From Trebouxia sp. TZW2008 (Eukaryota > Chlorophyta > Trebouxiophyceae > Trebouxiales > Trebouxiaceae): 64,000 nucleotides of DNA. This document shows positions 1 through 15,400 of the stretch, piece after piece; the first letter of the stretch is position 1, and every line of letters starts with the position of its first letter. The stretch is taken from assembly GCA_002118135.1 (NCBI GenBank), contig BDIU01000123.1:248001-312000 (forward strand). Reading direction: 5' to 3'. A program made the translations under genes and the position numbers. The notes below the pieces were generated by a model that was given only the letters and a program-made list of their open reading frames with translations, ran no database searches and was not told the origin of the DNA.

Positions 1-480
1 AAGTCGTGGTTTGACTCGTGTGCCACACATTGGCCAGTACTCCTGTGCAAAACTTCTTCTTCATCTCAAGCCATGTCAAGTGGAGTTTGACTCAGAGGTC
101 GGTTGGGCATTATCTGTGACACCACTCACACCTTAGCTCATGCATATGTCGCAGCATGTCTGCAGCAAATCAGCTTGAATGACCTGTTCAGCAGGCGGCA
201 GCAGCATCTCGGCCTAGCCAGATCGATGTACTCATGGTCTTTTACAAGCATAAGCACACCACCTCTGGCTCAAGGTCATGTAGCAGGTGCGAAGGGATAA
301 AATACACAGCAAGGAATGCACAAAGCTGGAGAACAAATTTCGTGACAGGACTGACACACGCGATCAATCCGGGACAGGTCAACAAAATTTAGGCATGATG
401 TACATAATGTCCGCATTTGCGACAAGTGGGCTACTTTGACGCCAGCGCGCTGCTTCAGTTCAACGACTGCTGCGCAACAT

Positions 481-3400
481 TCAGTCTTCGTCCATTTCAT
501 TGCCTCCCTCTCCAGGCTGTACATCAAGCTCAATAGGGTACTCCTGCAACAGTGCACAGTCATTATGAGTGTGCTGAAACATCATAGGAAGCATCAGTAA
601 CGCGCCAAATGCAGCATTGCTACCAACACCCTTTCATAGGCTTTGATCAGGTACTGGATCTGACTGTGTTGGCACACAGCGGCCAGTATGCCTGAGTTAG
701 AATGTTGACAAACGCATTGATGCACCCAGCGATGACTCCTGGTGGAAATGCGAGGACAACTTCATTTGGGAACAATGTGAGTGTGGCAGTGCAGGCAAGC
801 ATGCACAGAACTGATGTGTAAGCTGCTGCGCCTTGCCACAAACAATGTAAAAACAGCAGTGCACAAAAACATGTGATGACAAGGTGTGGGCTGCTGCACC
901 TGATCACAGCCGTTCCAGCTGTCACACATGAAGTAGAGGGAGAGCTCTTGCTGGCCAGTCTGGTCAGGCACAGTGAACTGGAGCTTGGAGGTGCCCTTCT
1001 GCTTGAGCGGCACTCGCTTGATGACCAGGCATGTGTTGTCAACAGGCTTGCCTATCAGCACCCACCAGTTCTCTTCCTTCCTCTGAGGGAACCTGTCACA
1101 AACCAGCACAGACTGAGTGACATGTTGTTTCAGCTTATGAGTACTGTGTTGATGTGCAGTGAGAGGTTCCATGCTGTGATGAGTGATGTTAGCCTGTCTT
1201 TGTTGCAGTCAGATGTACGCTGTGCTGAGCGAGTGAGCGAATACTTTACCTACTTTAGCCAGCCAACAAGGCTGATTGCATGTGCCACATGATGGCAATG
1301 ACTAGATGTTTGTGAGGTCTGGGCTGAGATTGTGATGCATGCTTTATGTCAAAGTAGCGTGAGTCATGACGGGACGGGCAAGCAAAGTGTGTATAGCAAA
1401 CAATGGAGTCAATGAACCATGTTCTTAGTCTTGTGTAGTAAGCCAGCCAGATGGGACTCATGGAACTTCCTGGCTACAAACGCTCAGCTGTATGGGTATG
1501 AAAATGTATTGATATGAAGATATACACAAAGCACAACGTACTGTAGTGATGACGGAGAATACCAACAGAAATAACGACACAAAAGATAGGCAATGCTGAC
1601 CTGGGCGCATGAACAGGAGCTAGCTCTTGTCCCTCTGCCAGTGTGCGTTCCATGATCACTTGCACCGTCACTTGCTGACCAGCAGTCACGGTGTGGCCAC
1701 CCACCACTTCCAGGTCAACGTCAATGTCAGGGTAGCGATTACAGACGCGCGCTACATCTGCCAGCTGAGGGTCGCTCATTTGCAGCAACTCTCGCCTGTC
1801 GCTCTCCTGTGGTCACAAAGGTGGATGTGATTTGCAGAGCACAGTGTCAAGCATTACACCGCATGGCATAACACAGCAGAGCAGGTGTGACAAGAGATAG
1901 GCACATGTTGTGCAGCACAGCAAAACACATCAATGCAGCATAACACTGCAGCATAGCGTGGCGATGCACAGTGCAGCACAGCGCACAGCATGGCAATGCA
2001 GCACAGCGCAAAACAGCCTTCCTTAAACAGCACAGCACAGCACATAGCACAGCATGTCAATGCAGCAGCACAAGCAACAAACTCCAGAATGGCACAGCAA
2101 AGCACAGCGCAGCGCACAACATGCCAATGCAGCACAGCACGGCACGGCACGGCATGGCACGGCACGGCACAGCACAGCATGGCACAGCACAGCACGGCAC
2201 AGCACAGCAGGCTCACCTCCATGTCAGCCAGAGAAGATCCCTCCTCCTGACTAGCAATGATTGTGTTGATGCCAGCCTGGCCACACTTCTTCGCCAGGTC
2301 CCTGGTGAAGTGCGGCAGCTGAAGAAGAACGGGGTCAGTCTGCCACATGGCTTGCACCACCATCTGACTCATTTCCATGGCTGTTATAGCGGGGTTGAGC
2401 CAGTTGTTGGTGGAGACGACATCCACACAGGCTTGCAACAAGCGTGTAGCCATGATCAAGACCCGGCCTTGGTCTATGGCAAGATCACCAGACAAGTTGG
2501 TGCGCTGGAAATGAGCCTGCACATGTCAAAACAAGTCAGTGGAAGTGTATGCTATTGGGGGTGTGCTACAACTTATTCCATATCAGATGTGGATTGGGCG
2601 GTTCGACAAACAGGGCAGACAAGTAGATGCAACCCACCACTGGGTCCTTTGCTGTTGGTTATTTGTGATGACATCAAAGTGTAGCATGTTTGGCACATAC
2701 CTACTTACACAAGGCAAAAGGCAGATTCAGCTGATCAGTTGACCTGTGCAGGTGCGTTGGCCTTGGTTTGTGGGCCATTATAGTCTACCGCAGGAACTGA
2801 TACAGAGTAATGCCTGCTGTTATCAGGCAGGTGAATGATCACACACTTACTGTTAGGCACAGCGCAGGCAAACACAGTGACCAGTGGAATTGACCTGTAT
2901 GAGTGCATTGGCCTTTGTGTGTGGGTCACTGTACTCAGGCCGTGTGATCGCCAACTTGGCATGCCGCAGCAGCTTCTCCACAGATTCCTCCTCACCGGGC
3001 CTCACAGGCAACTCATCAAACTCACTTGCAGCGCTGATGATCTCGAGCAAGCCCTTGAGCTTGGTCTTTGCTGTCAATGAGTTTTGGAACAGCTCCACTG
3101 TGCGGTAGTCTAGGTAGTAGTAGCTGCTGATCATAGCTGAGTTGAGGGCTTCCAGGTTGTCATCTTCCTCATCTATTGCAATGATCTTGGCAGTTTCTAG
3201 CTCTGAAAGTGTTGTCTCAATCAGATCTGAGAGGTGGTCGCTGAGATGCCTGTGACTGACGCCCTGCAAAGGCAAAAGATACCAGTGACTGACATCAGCT
3301 TTGCTTTTTGTGTTAAGCATTGATGTTTTGGTAGTAGTAGCTGCTGATGATTGCTGACTTAAAAAGTAGGAAGCCAGCTTTTTTTGTTGTGATCTTCCCA

Positions 3401-6400
3401 GGCCCCCTGGCATCAAGGTGTTTTCCCAAAAAGTCTCCCTTTCAGTATTTTCACTCCTAAAATGTTTAACAACCAAGTTGGGGATGGTTTGGTGTGGTTC
3501 CAATTTAGTAAAGACACCAGAGGGCTGCCAGGTTGTCATCCTCTTCGTCTATTGCGACGATCTTGGCAATTTCGAGCTCTAAACAGTTGTCTCAATCAGG
3601 TCTGTGATGGTCGCTGAGATGCCGGTGACTCACACCCTGCGAAGACACAAGATGATGAGGATTGCAATAACAGCAACACCTACAGCATTCCTCATGTACT
3701 GCAATGATCTTGGCAGTTAGTAGCTTTGAGAGAGTTGTCTCGATTAGGTCTGAGAGGTGGTCACTCAGGTGTCTGTGACTCACGCCCTGTCAATGCAAAA
3801 TAATACAATCACAACAGTCGCAGTAATGACAACTTCTGTCTGTTGCAATGATCCTGGCGGTCTCTAGCTCTGAGAGCATTGTCTCAATGAGGTGTGAGGG
3901 GTGATCGCTGAGGTGCCTGTGATTGAAGCTTTGCAATGACAGACAATGACGTACACCAAATGAACAATCTGTTGCTTTTGCCGTCATAATGCAAGCCTTG
4001 TGTGTGAGGCAGCTGGTGATGACACATAGTCATAACAGCATCACATCGCAAGCTCAGACAAGACATGGCCCTGCGGTCTCTGAGACATGTGGATTGCAGT
4101 TGCTGCAATGCACACAGCCCAGCAGCATTTTGCAGCCTTGCTCGATGGCGTCACACCTGTAGGTTATAGTAGTTGGGGTTCTGGGCAAGGCGGCGACAAA
4201 AGAATGTCCAGGTGAGGTACTCCACAGCGTCCTGCTTGCTGGTGATGGACAATGAACCATATGGTCGTGTCAAAACAAAGGCAGTACTAAGCTCAAATCA
4301 AAGGGAGTGTACCTGGAGGTTGTAGTAGTTGGGGTTTTGGGCAAGGCGGCGGTAGAAGAATGTCCAGGTGAGGTAGTCCACAGCGTCCTGCTTGCTGGTG
4401 ATTGTTTGGTTGACAATCTCAGCCACCATATGGTTGTGCAGAAAGTGGTCCAGGTGACTCTCCACTGGGAATGGCTCAAACAAGAACTTCTTGTAGTACT
4501 CCTTGCGCGGCGTATGGCACATCAGTACACACCTGTAGGTATGTTGTGCAGTCAGCATCATGTATGCTGGTGGTGGCGCAAGCGCAAAGGTACAGGTAAG
4601 CAGACACAGCTTAGCCACAGGATTACATTGATGGCATGGCTGCCAATGACCCTGCCAGATGGGCATAGGAAAAATGACATCATGGTTGTTTGGTGCTGCG
4701 GCACATGCCAACAGAAGCAGACACAATTTGTGATCGCAATCAATCACAAGCTTGCTGTGAGGTTTCAGAACCCTGCCAGGTGCATATACAACCACTGAGT
4801 TGCATGCAGATGATAGCAAAGCAAATTGTAATGAAATGATCTTTCTTGAGCTTCAGGTGGGCGTTGTCGATGATGGCTTGATGCGATAAAACACACCACA
4901 TGCACCGTGTGGGGTGACGCAAGTCCTTACTTGCCAGAGTCATCAATGTCCGGTCTGCTGGCACGGCCCATCATTTGCAGCAGGTCTGTGACAGGGTAGT
5001 CATTGGCTCCCTGGCTGTGAGCGCCGTCATAGTACTGGGTGCCCATGACTACCACTAGGTGTGCTGCCATGTTCATGCTCCAGCACATTGCAGCTGTTGC
5101 CACTATCACCTGCGCCCAAACATCACCATGTTTGCACAGAGCATTACACGCTGCAAATTCTTCTGCACAGAAGTTGTGGTCTGGCCCTCTGTTGGCATGC
5201 AGCAGAACCCTGCCGTGTGTGGCATGATGTCACCTAAATGCAGGCAGGTGTTCACAGCCCATAATTCATAACGCTGGTCATGCAATTAGGGAAATGTGGA
5301 TGCATAGCCTGCGTGACTTTCAGCAATTCGCAAATTCACAAAGCAACATGACCAAAGTTGCGACACTGCAAAGACCGCTTGATGATACTGCAAATCTTGC
5401 CAAGTTGCAGTTTAGCGCAAGTGGGTGGCTCCTATGTGGAGCGGGATCAGGATACTCTGCTACTGTCTTGTGTGCTTGGCTGAATGTGCCAGATCTTTGC
5501 TGTTGAGTACATGTATCAAACATGGTGGCTTGCCACAATACTGTACCTGAATGGCTCCTGTTTGGAAGAGTGTGTCCAGGATGTCCTGGTCTGCAGGGTG
5601 CATGCCCTCATGCAGGTACCCAATGCCTTGCTTCAGTAGGTCCCGCAGCCTGGCCTCCTTCACGCGCTCTACCAAGGCCTCTATGTCCCCTAGCTGTGCC
5701 TGCACACAACACACAGACTTCAACTGTGAATGTGCGCGCCAACAGATAGACCCTCAGAGCACTTGTGTCTTTGCAGGAGTTGTACGCATATTATGTTACC
5801 AGGTGAGACAACACGCTTTGCTGCATGCACTCATTGAGCAGACAGGCTAAAACATAACTGGTCCAACTTGTCTAGCAGGATTGGTTATTGTTGGGGATCA
5901 ATACAAACGTTTTGGGCAGCCAAGACAACCTGAAGAAACTTGTCTCCTTTGCCATCTGCAGAGGCATATGCCCACAGGTCCACAGCCGTCTGACGCGCAT
6001 GGCGCTTGCTGGGCACAAAAACAATGGCAGGCTTCTGCTGGGCGTGGGTAGTGAGGGCGGAGTAGCAGGGGCGTGCCATGGCTTGCATGCGGGAGTCCAA
6101 ATTGGTGATGTCAAAACCCTGGATGTGAATTTCCAGGGGTATTGGCCGCACACCTACAGGCAGAAGACAATCCTTGCTCATTGACAGCAGCAGTGACAAT
6201 GAGTTCACAGTGACACTGGCAGCACTGTCAATGTGGCAGATGTCAATGTGTCCTTGGGTGATGTAGCAGAGGCGTGCCATGGCTTGCATGTGGGTCTAGG
6301 TTGGTGATGTCAAAACCCTGGATGTGCATCTTCAAAGGCACTGGCCGTACACCTGCAGCCAGAGGTCATTGCTTTGTTGAGAGCAAATGGTGATGAGCGT

Positions 6401-9400
6401 GTCTGCATGCACTGGCCTATGTTTGCAGGCCACTGCTGTTCTGAGTGTAAGAGGCCCTGACGTGAAGTTTGCTTGTGTCCTGTAACATGCTTTGCAAGCA
6501 ATCATACACCGCTGATGATGAGCTCAGCAAGCTGTGAGTGTTTGACAGCAGCGGCCTTAGGGCTGAAAACAGGCATTGTTCTTCTCCTGACTGATGCAGA
6601 AACAGTCTGCGGCCTTCTGGAAGAAACACTGACGCAATGGTCGACCAAAGGCGACATGCACTTGTGAGGGCTCACACCTGATGACGTTCACTCAACAATG
6701 GGCCAACAATTCACAGCACACATCATTTGGTGTTGTGACCACCGCAAGGACAGCCTCTGGGCTTTTGGCAGGACCACTGACACATGGTGTTGCAGGAGCA
6801 ACATGCAGCTCATGGGGTAGCACCAAGCTGGTGTAAAATTGAACAGGCCATGTCAGGACGCTCCAATCAGTTCACCCAGGTCCTTTGCAATGGCCAGAGG
6901 CGTGCATAAGCCCACTGACACGACAATGTGGCAGCAGCAACATGCATATAATGGGTGGCACTGACCTGGAGGGAAGTTGTACAGGCCATGTGAGGAGGCC
7001 CCAATCCATTCACCCAGGTCCTTGGCATTGGCCAGAGACGTACACAAGCCCACTATGCGGATGTTGCTGTCGCCAGCCTGATTGCTGATGGTGCGCATCC
7101 TTGACACCACCACCTGTGTGAGCAGAGCGCTGTCAGTCAAATGTGCACAGTAGGCTTGTCAAAATCTTAATCAGACATATCACTTTGGTCACGGCTTGCA
7201 AAGCAGCACAGCACATCAGCACAAGCAAATAGTAAAGCAAGATCAGTACAAATATCTTGAGTATGCATGTCTGAACTCCACTGAAAATTCTGGAGCAATC
7301 TGGCAGCTGTTCTTCTGCAGACTGGCATGCATTGGCCTGCCAGCCAGCATGTGGCTCCTTGCACAAACAACACCCCAGGGCAGCTTCACACGATCACAGC
7401 AGAAGTCTGACCTCTAGCACAGGTCCATTGGCGCCACCAATCAGATGCAGCTCGTCCACAATGAACAGCGCTACATTCCTCACTTCCTTCCTAGAGGCTT
7501 GCCTCCACCGTCTACTCAGCATGTCCCAGTACTCAGGGGTGCTGATCACTATATTTGCCTCCCTCAGCATGGCATAGTCAGCCAACGGGTCTCCAGTCAG
7601 CAGGCAGATGTTGAGTCCCAAACCTGAGGGGCCGAACTTTGTGTTCCAGTCTGCGAAGCGCTGCTTGGCGAGCTCCTCTTTAGGGGCAATGTAGACTGCT
7701 CTGGAACCACCTTTGCCAACATTGGCCTGCAGGCATACCAACAACATGAGTGTCAGTGATGACACCAACAATCGCAGTCAGAGGATTGTTACACATGCTA
7801 CCATCAGTGCTAAGTGTATGAGGCCCAAATCCTGTCTTGCCAGGCTCACTATAGGCACACAAAGCTGCAATCTGCAGCCAGATGCAAGCTGGCAAGGTGT
7901 GATGGACGAGCTCAAAGTCCTGCAGAAACAGAGGCCTGCTACTTGTAACCAGACGCAAATGATAGTCAGGTGACCCAATGCACTACTGATTGACCTCCAT
8001 CATCATTTCTGTGTCAAATAAGGCAGCTACATTGAGCCAGATACACAATGAGTAGATGCAGCTTTCCACTTTGTTTGTGTCTGCATCATGTCATATCATT
8101 GCCAAAGCATTGGTCTGAACATATGCTGATGACTGAAGCATCCCATGCTGTGTGGGAGAAATACACTGGACAAAAGGTTGCAGGCTCAGCTGCCCATCAG
8201 TCACATTTCATTAATACAGGCGCTGCGCTGCAGTTCAAGGGGGCGTTGAGGAAAATCACATGCGCTGCAAGCGGTGGTGCAGGTTGTAAGGGTGTTTTTG
8301 CAGTGTGAAGTCACCTCTTTGATCATGCGCATGAGTGCAAACTCAGCGCACACAGTCTTGCCACTGCCAGTGGGCGCAGCCACCAGCACATTGTCATCCA
8401 GGTTGTACAGCACGTTGAAGGTCTGTGTCTGAATTGGGTTGAAGCTCCTGAACCGCTGATACAGCTTCTCAAACTCCACATTCCTGCAAGGAGCATATGT
8501 GATGAAAGCCAGCAGTAGGCCTTTGCCCAAAACGCTATATACATCAGCACAGCCACTCAGTACAGCTACCAAGCAAGCCTGCATAGAGTGTTGCAGGGTG
8601 CATGGAGCATGAGCTGCATGACAAATGTCGTCACTGCCCATGATGCAATTGTGCACTACTGCCTGCTGATGCTGCTAGGTTGCCGTAAGTTAGGTGCAGA
8701 CTGGCTAAAGCATGTAAAATTACTGTCTCTCTCTCTGGCTTGCATTGCCTGTTGATACATGATGCCAGCATGAGCAGCAAGGCAGCATGTGGGTGCAGGC
8801 ACAGGGGGGCTTACACAAAACTATGTGAGAACACAAAAGGGCAAAAGCCTGATCTGAGCCCAGGCTTTGCAGGTTTGGCAGCTTTGAAACCATGACCTGT
8901 CGTGAAGAAGTGTGCAGCAAGCAAAGAAGGCAAAGGGCCTGACCTGAGATAGGCAGCGCTTGCAGGTCCAGCAGCTCTGTTCATGACAAGCCACATGAGC
9001 CAACAGCGCAGCATGATGTTTTCAACCAATATGCTGCTCACACAGCAAAGCACAAGGGACATGATGTGTGAAGGGACAGACCTGAGGGCAGAGATGGGCA
9101 GGGCTTGCAGGTCCAGCAGCTCTGTGGGGGGTGGGTACTTCTCAGGCAGGATGAGGTGCCTGAAAGACACTGGCAGCACTGTCTCGCATTGCAGCCACTT
9201 GTCTGACACCACCTGCAGGCACGCAGAACAGGCTGTCAGGTGATTGATCAAGGATCAGCACTGCCACAGCAAGACATGCTGAGTACACATGCTCCTGGCA
9301 AGACCATCGAGCAAAAGGGCCATGCATTTCAGGCCTGGCTTGTACTGCGGGGTTGGTAGGGGGGCGGCCAAAGGCCAAACTCAAAGCTACCAATGTACAG

Positions 9401-12400
9401 ACTTCACTCCATTCAGTTTTAAACTGCTAACATGCGTGTGCCTTTGCAACCCCGGTGACAATGGACAGCTGGTGGGGATGAGGACGCTGGTGACATACAG
9501 AAACTGCAGAGGCTCTGACCGTGGCACAGTCAAGACAGCTGTTGATGAGCAACCTGAACCTTGGAAGTAGGCAATAAATAGCCAGGGCAAATCTTGATGA
9601 GATCTTGAAATGGCAGGGCCTCTGAAATGAGCACAATGGAAGCACCTTCTGACATGCAATTCCAGATCAAGTTCTTCCACAACATGAACACAAGCAGCTT
9701 GCTGACCTTGATGAAGTACTGAGGGGGCAGGGGCTCTGAGATTGGCACAGTGAAGGCAACTGTGTGGTCATCCTCCATGAACTGCTTCTTCAGCAGGAAG
9801 AACTCATGGTGCAGCACATACTCACTGTCACTGTCCTCCACTATGATCCAGAAAGGCTCTACAAAGCCATGCAACACATCCTGCAGCAGATAGCCAGATA
9901 ATATCAGCAGGCCAAGTCCAGCATGCAGCCGCACAAGACTTGCAGACTATGCAGCACATCCTGCAGCTTATTGCCAGGCATGCTATGCAGGCCGGGTTGG
10001 GTTTGCACACACATGCATGCTGTTTGATGGGGTGCTAGCAACTTTGCAAAGGTCAGGTCAGACGCCAGCCAACAACACCTGTTCTGTGCTGTTGTAGTGC
10101 TAGCACGCTTGGGCAGACTGAGTGCACTGCAGTGCAGCAACTCTGCTGTAAGAGGCAACCTGCCAGTCAGTCATGTAGCACGCTGCATGGCCTGTGCATT
10201 TACAGTGCACTCACTGACCAGCAGCACGTAGCTGTGCAGACACAAAGGGCACAAGGATGACTTTTGCATGCCCAACAAGCAAACCCAACAAGCAGTGTAG
10301 CTTATGCAGGACCAGTCTACAGATGCAACAATGCAGTAAAGTGCCGACTCACATTCCACTTGAAGTCTGGAGTGATGGTGAGGTCAATCTTGAGCACAGA
10401 GCGGGTGATGGGCTGCACGTGTGCAGCCAGCTCCAAGCGTGGGAACTCATGAATGCACCTGCACAAGTACCGCATGAAATTTGCAACTGCAATGTCAGCA
10501 TGCCTGCAAAATGCGATGCCCCCATCACACACCATCAGGGTCCAAGTATACCCAGGATATAGCGGCCTGTACAATCAGCTTTACACCTCAACAAACACCG
10601 CTGTTGGCGTGAATCACACTGCATGCACTCTGCAACAGGTTTCTGTCTGAAACACATGGGATGCCTGACTGAAATGAACAGCACATCAACAAGATAGCAA
10701 GTCATGCGCCTGGCTATGGCAGGTGGGTACACTCCATTGAGATGCACAGGCTAGAGCACCATGGCATCACCTGAGAAGATGACAGATTACAGACCAACCA
10801 AACAAGGCAGATTGGGCAAGTGCAGCTGCAACACAGGGTGCCATGCGTTGGGAAGCCACCACGGAACAAGCCAAGGTCAAGGAGCGATTTGTAATTTACT
10901 CACTTGTGCAATTGCTTGCCCATTTTGGCCATGTTGATGAGCGCTCCCAGCTCCTGAGCTGAAAGATCATAGTAGCGCTCCCATGCCAAATCCTTCTTCT
11001 CAATCTGCAATTGAAACCATGCAGACACAGTTTGAACTGGATGAAACAGAAGGGTGCTGACAGGTCTTGGTAGCACTTCCATGCTGGGTCCTTCATGTCA
11101 ACAGTTGACACCACGCAGATCATTTCAGACTGGATGAGACAGCAGGGCAGACATCAAACTGCTGTGCAAACGTTTAGCCAGCTGGTCGTCAATCAGATCG
11201 GACAGGCTGAGATAGACTGGTACACCATGGACCTATCATGTACCAACATGTTGTTGATCACGAGCAACCTCTCTTATGGCATGCACAGCTACACAGCAAC
11301 AAATTGGTTGCAAGTGCACTGAGCAACCTGCTGACACAGATTGGGACACTATGGATTTAGCATGTACCATTATGGGCTTGTGGAAGAGCAACATCTCTTA
11401 TGTCATGCACAGCTACACAGCAGCACTTTGACAGGAAGCGCACTGAGCAATCTCCATCTGAGCAAGCCTATGTTGAGGTACAGGGCAAAGCTGAAGGACT
11501 GCGGCAGCACACTGTGTCTGTACATTATGGTCCACAGATGACATGCGCAGGTACAAAACTCACACAACACTGCGCAGAAGTAGACCCCACCTTTGACAGA
11601 ACCTCCTTAGGCACTTGGGTCCGGGGCCCTTTGTTGAGCTTGAGGGCTACTTGACGTAGTGGTGTCTGGCTGCCCCACATGCGCTGACTCACCATCTTGC
11701 ACAGGGCTAGGGACTTATCAGTCAGCCCTGCCCAGCCGCGCTTCAGACAGATCTCAAATAGGCACCGCATCAGCCTGCCAGCTGACTGAGTTACGTACAC
11801 CATGTCGCTGCTCAGCGCTAGGCCTTCAAGCTTCAGCTGTGACACATATGCCTGCAATGGCAACAACAAGGGTTGCAGTTCTGGCAAGTTGGACAGCACA
11901 GTAGCCAAGCATGACATGCAGCTTGCCAAAAGGCTGACAAACCTCTTATCCAAAGCCACTTAGGCAGCTCAAAGCATCATTGGCAAAAATTGACCTTCCG
12001 CAAAACGCTTTGTGTTCCCACTCAAAAGGCAGCTGCTGTTGCCTTCAGCTGCACACGCATGGGATGCATGAATATTATCAGAGTCACACCTGAAGGAGGA
12101 CATTGATCTTGGCAGTGGGTTCATCAAGTGCTTCCTTGACCGGGATAGGCACTCTGTCAATCAGCTTAGCCAACTCAAGCTTCTCCTCCTCTCTCACAAT
12201 GATGTACTTGAACTCGTCACTCAGGGCAAACAGCCTCAACAGCTCAATGTCCCCCATTGTGGGCTTGAGGTGCTCGTTGTAGGTGGCAATGGTGTGGTGT
12301 GTGACGTAGTAGTGGCTGGCTATGCGACCCAGGTCAGTCACCTGCATGCCCATCCATTGCACTTTCACTGTTTTGATGGTGCTCTGTACATGTGTCAAGT

Positions 12401-15400
12401 GCATATGATATGTAGCAGTGGTGCAGCGAACTACACATGGTGGTTGACATTTGACAAATCACTTACAACTTGAGAGCTTGAGGTGTGCACGCTGAGGCGC
12501 ATATGAACTTGCAGTGACACACTCATCTTGAGAGGCGCAATGCTAATGAGAAGTGAGAAGTCCTATGCAGTGAGACTGCTGGACAAGCTGCCACACAGGT
12601 GTAGCACATGTGTTAACTTGCTACACAGCGAAAGTGCTGATACACGCCTGCCGTAAATGACTTGATGCGGTTGCTGATGCCATTGTTAATGCACTTTTTG
12701 ATGCTACTGGTGGTTGAGCATGGAGTTGACCAGTGCAAAGACCCTCACCTGGAAGTTGCCAGTGCGCCTGTCATACTTGATCAGATTGTTCTTGTCCAGG
12801 ATCACTGCCGCACTGTGTGCCAGATCCATCCTTCTCTCAAACAGGTTCCTGTCAGAATCTAGGGCGTCCAGGGGTACCCCATACAGCTGGGGGTTACGCA
12901 TCATGCGCACGTACAGATACCCATAGCCCAGCCATGTGGCTGCATCACGGATGTTCTGGACTGTTCCCAGCACAATCTCGGCGTTCAGGTTGTCTGGAAT
13001 GGTTTGGACAAACTGGGACTCAATTGGCAGTTGCATGTTGAAGAGGGACAGGTAGAACTGCAGCTCTTGGTGACCTGCAAGCAGCAGTGTGAGTGTCAAC
13101 TGTTGCAGCTTTGAGCCGTAGATGGCATGATTACATACACGAGGACCTGATGAAGAGCTGCATGTTGAAGACGGACAGGTAGAACTGCAGCTCTTGGTGA
13201 CCTGCAAGCAGCAATGCCAGTTTCAGCTGCTGCAGCTGCAAGCTGTGAAAGCAAACGTCATCACAACAATATGCAAAGTATTGCGCTAGTCAGTTGGTGC
13301 AAGACATATGAAGGACATGACTCACTTGTGATAATAATGCCCATGCCCTGAGTGTCGTACTGGGGCCTGCCAGCCCGACCAAACATCTGCATCACGTCCA
13401 GGGGACTCAACTCCTGCCAGCTGCCCTTGGCTGGGTTGTACACTTGGGTCCCCTTGATGATGACTGTATGGGCAGGCAGGTTCACACCCCATGCCAAAGT
13501 GGCTGTTGACACCAACACCTGCAGCATACAGTCAAACCAATGTATTGAAGACTGTGATTGCTGACTGAGCCTGCATGTGATTATTGCGCTAGAGCAAGTT
13601 GTACATGCAAATTTTGGATGGTGACTGTACGGGCAGGCAGGTTCACACCCCATGCCAGGGTGGCTGTTGACACCAGCACCTGCATCACATGATCAGACCA
13701 ATGTAAAGATTATGGTGACTGCTTCTTCAGCTGGCCTAAGCTGGGTTTGACACCTAAGTCGCCTTGATGATGACGGTGTGGGCAGACAGACTTACAACCC
13801 ATGCTCACAAAGCACAGACCCAATTTGCGGGATGAAAGGAACATCTGATTATGATAGAAAGCATGTTGACAATCACCGTTGCCGTCAGAGTGAGCATGAC
13901 CTGTCGCCCACATATCTGCTCTGATGCGCAGCTGGTAGTCATGCACAGCCGGAATGCTGCAAGCCTACCTGCACATGACCTCCAGCAAACAAGTCCTCTA
14001 CCAGGGTGCGGTTGGCTCTGCTCATGCCAGCATGGTGGATGGCAAAGCCGTGAGGCAGGATTGTCTTCAGGTTGGGATCATTGCAGGTCTCTGTCTCAGT
14101 CTGCACAGCATAAGCAATGGTTACGAGCAGAAAGGCAAATCAGCTAATGCAACGGCTCCCAAAAGAATTGCAGTACAAGCAGGATGAAAGAGAACCACAT
14201 CAGGCAAGCAGCCAAGAAGCCATTGGCTAGCAGACAAGGCAGGCATATTGATTTATCAGGTCAACCTCACAGGAGGTGATGTGCCCAAAGCGCTGAGCCT
14301 GTAGAATGACAGGTGCATGCTGCACTCCACACATGATGCAGAAATCAGCGCTGCTGAATAACTACTATAATCCTGATACTGGCCGTGAGGTTCTGTTCTG
14401 TACCCAAGATTCAGGTCATGTCAATCGGTGAGATATAGTTGGCTGGTGCTGTTTAGAGCTTCTCAACTCCTAGATGAGCCGGGCACAGATGCATGCTAAC
14501 TAACAGACCACAGCTTGTCAAAAGACAATACCTGCAGAACCTCTCTGCTGGCAGATGAGCCAGGTACAAACTTGGCTAGGTCATCATTCCTCATGGCCTC
14601 CTCCTGCAGGAACTTGGCAGTCTTGTAGGTCTCCTTGCGGCTGTGCACAAAAATGAGCACCTGGTTGGTCCCTGCCTCCTCTAGACACTGCGCAGCACAG
14701 GTTTTCATCAGAAACAGTGGCAAAGTGACAGGCATGGCGAAAGAGTAGGGCCAATGTAATTGGAGCTGGTTGCAGGGTGACTCACACTACAACAAGCACA
14801 GCAATGGTAGCAGCATTGCAGGTCATGTATTGGATTTGTGAGGCACAGGCATTGCAGGGGTCTTGCAACAAATTGACACCAAGAAGCACAGATACGTGCA
14901 ACACCATGTGCACAAAGGGGATCATCTTTTTGCAGCAGATCTCGTTCATGAGCTGAAATCCAGCAGATGCAAAAAGCACAGGGATGTGCTGCATTCAGGG
15001 CAAACAAGGGCGCACCTTCTTATAGCAGATCTCATTCATGAGTTGGAAGCGCTGCAGGGGCTTCTTGACGCTAACTCCAATGTATTGCTGAGCCAAGGGG
15101 CAGGGCCTGAAGCTGTTGTCAAAGTAGAACAGCCCCTTGTCAGGCTTCACACGCAGGAACGCTGCAACATCTTCATAGTTGGGTAGAGTGGCTGACAAGC
15201 CCACCAGCCTGATCATCTCTTGAGTTGCCTGCATCACACACAGCTAGTTGGGACAGTAGTTCAGGAAGTTTCACACGCATCTCTTGGGTGGCCAACATCA
15301 TATGCAGCTGTTTGAAAAAGCTACGGCTCTATTGGGCTGGTATAAGAGCACCTGTTAAATGTGCAGAGGTAATGACCGCCAGAAAGGAGTGATCTGCAAT

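Noticed and set aside
1971..2684. Long plus- and minus-strand frames (up to 237 codons) over the pentanucleotide region
   Set aside because: They arise because a 5-base repeat with no stop codons keeps every frame open. The region is an intron and part of an exon of Brr2 on the minus strand.
3536..3940. Ghost copies as retropseudogenes or transposon-captured fragments
   Set aside because: The copies keep intronic flank and splice sites, lie next to their source and are all in the same orientation. No terminal repeats or poly-A tracts are seen.
4307..4798. 163-codon plus-strand frame
   Set aside because: It is antisense to a conserved Brr2 exon (4532-4313) and has no recognisable motif.
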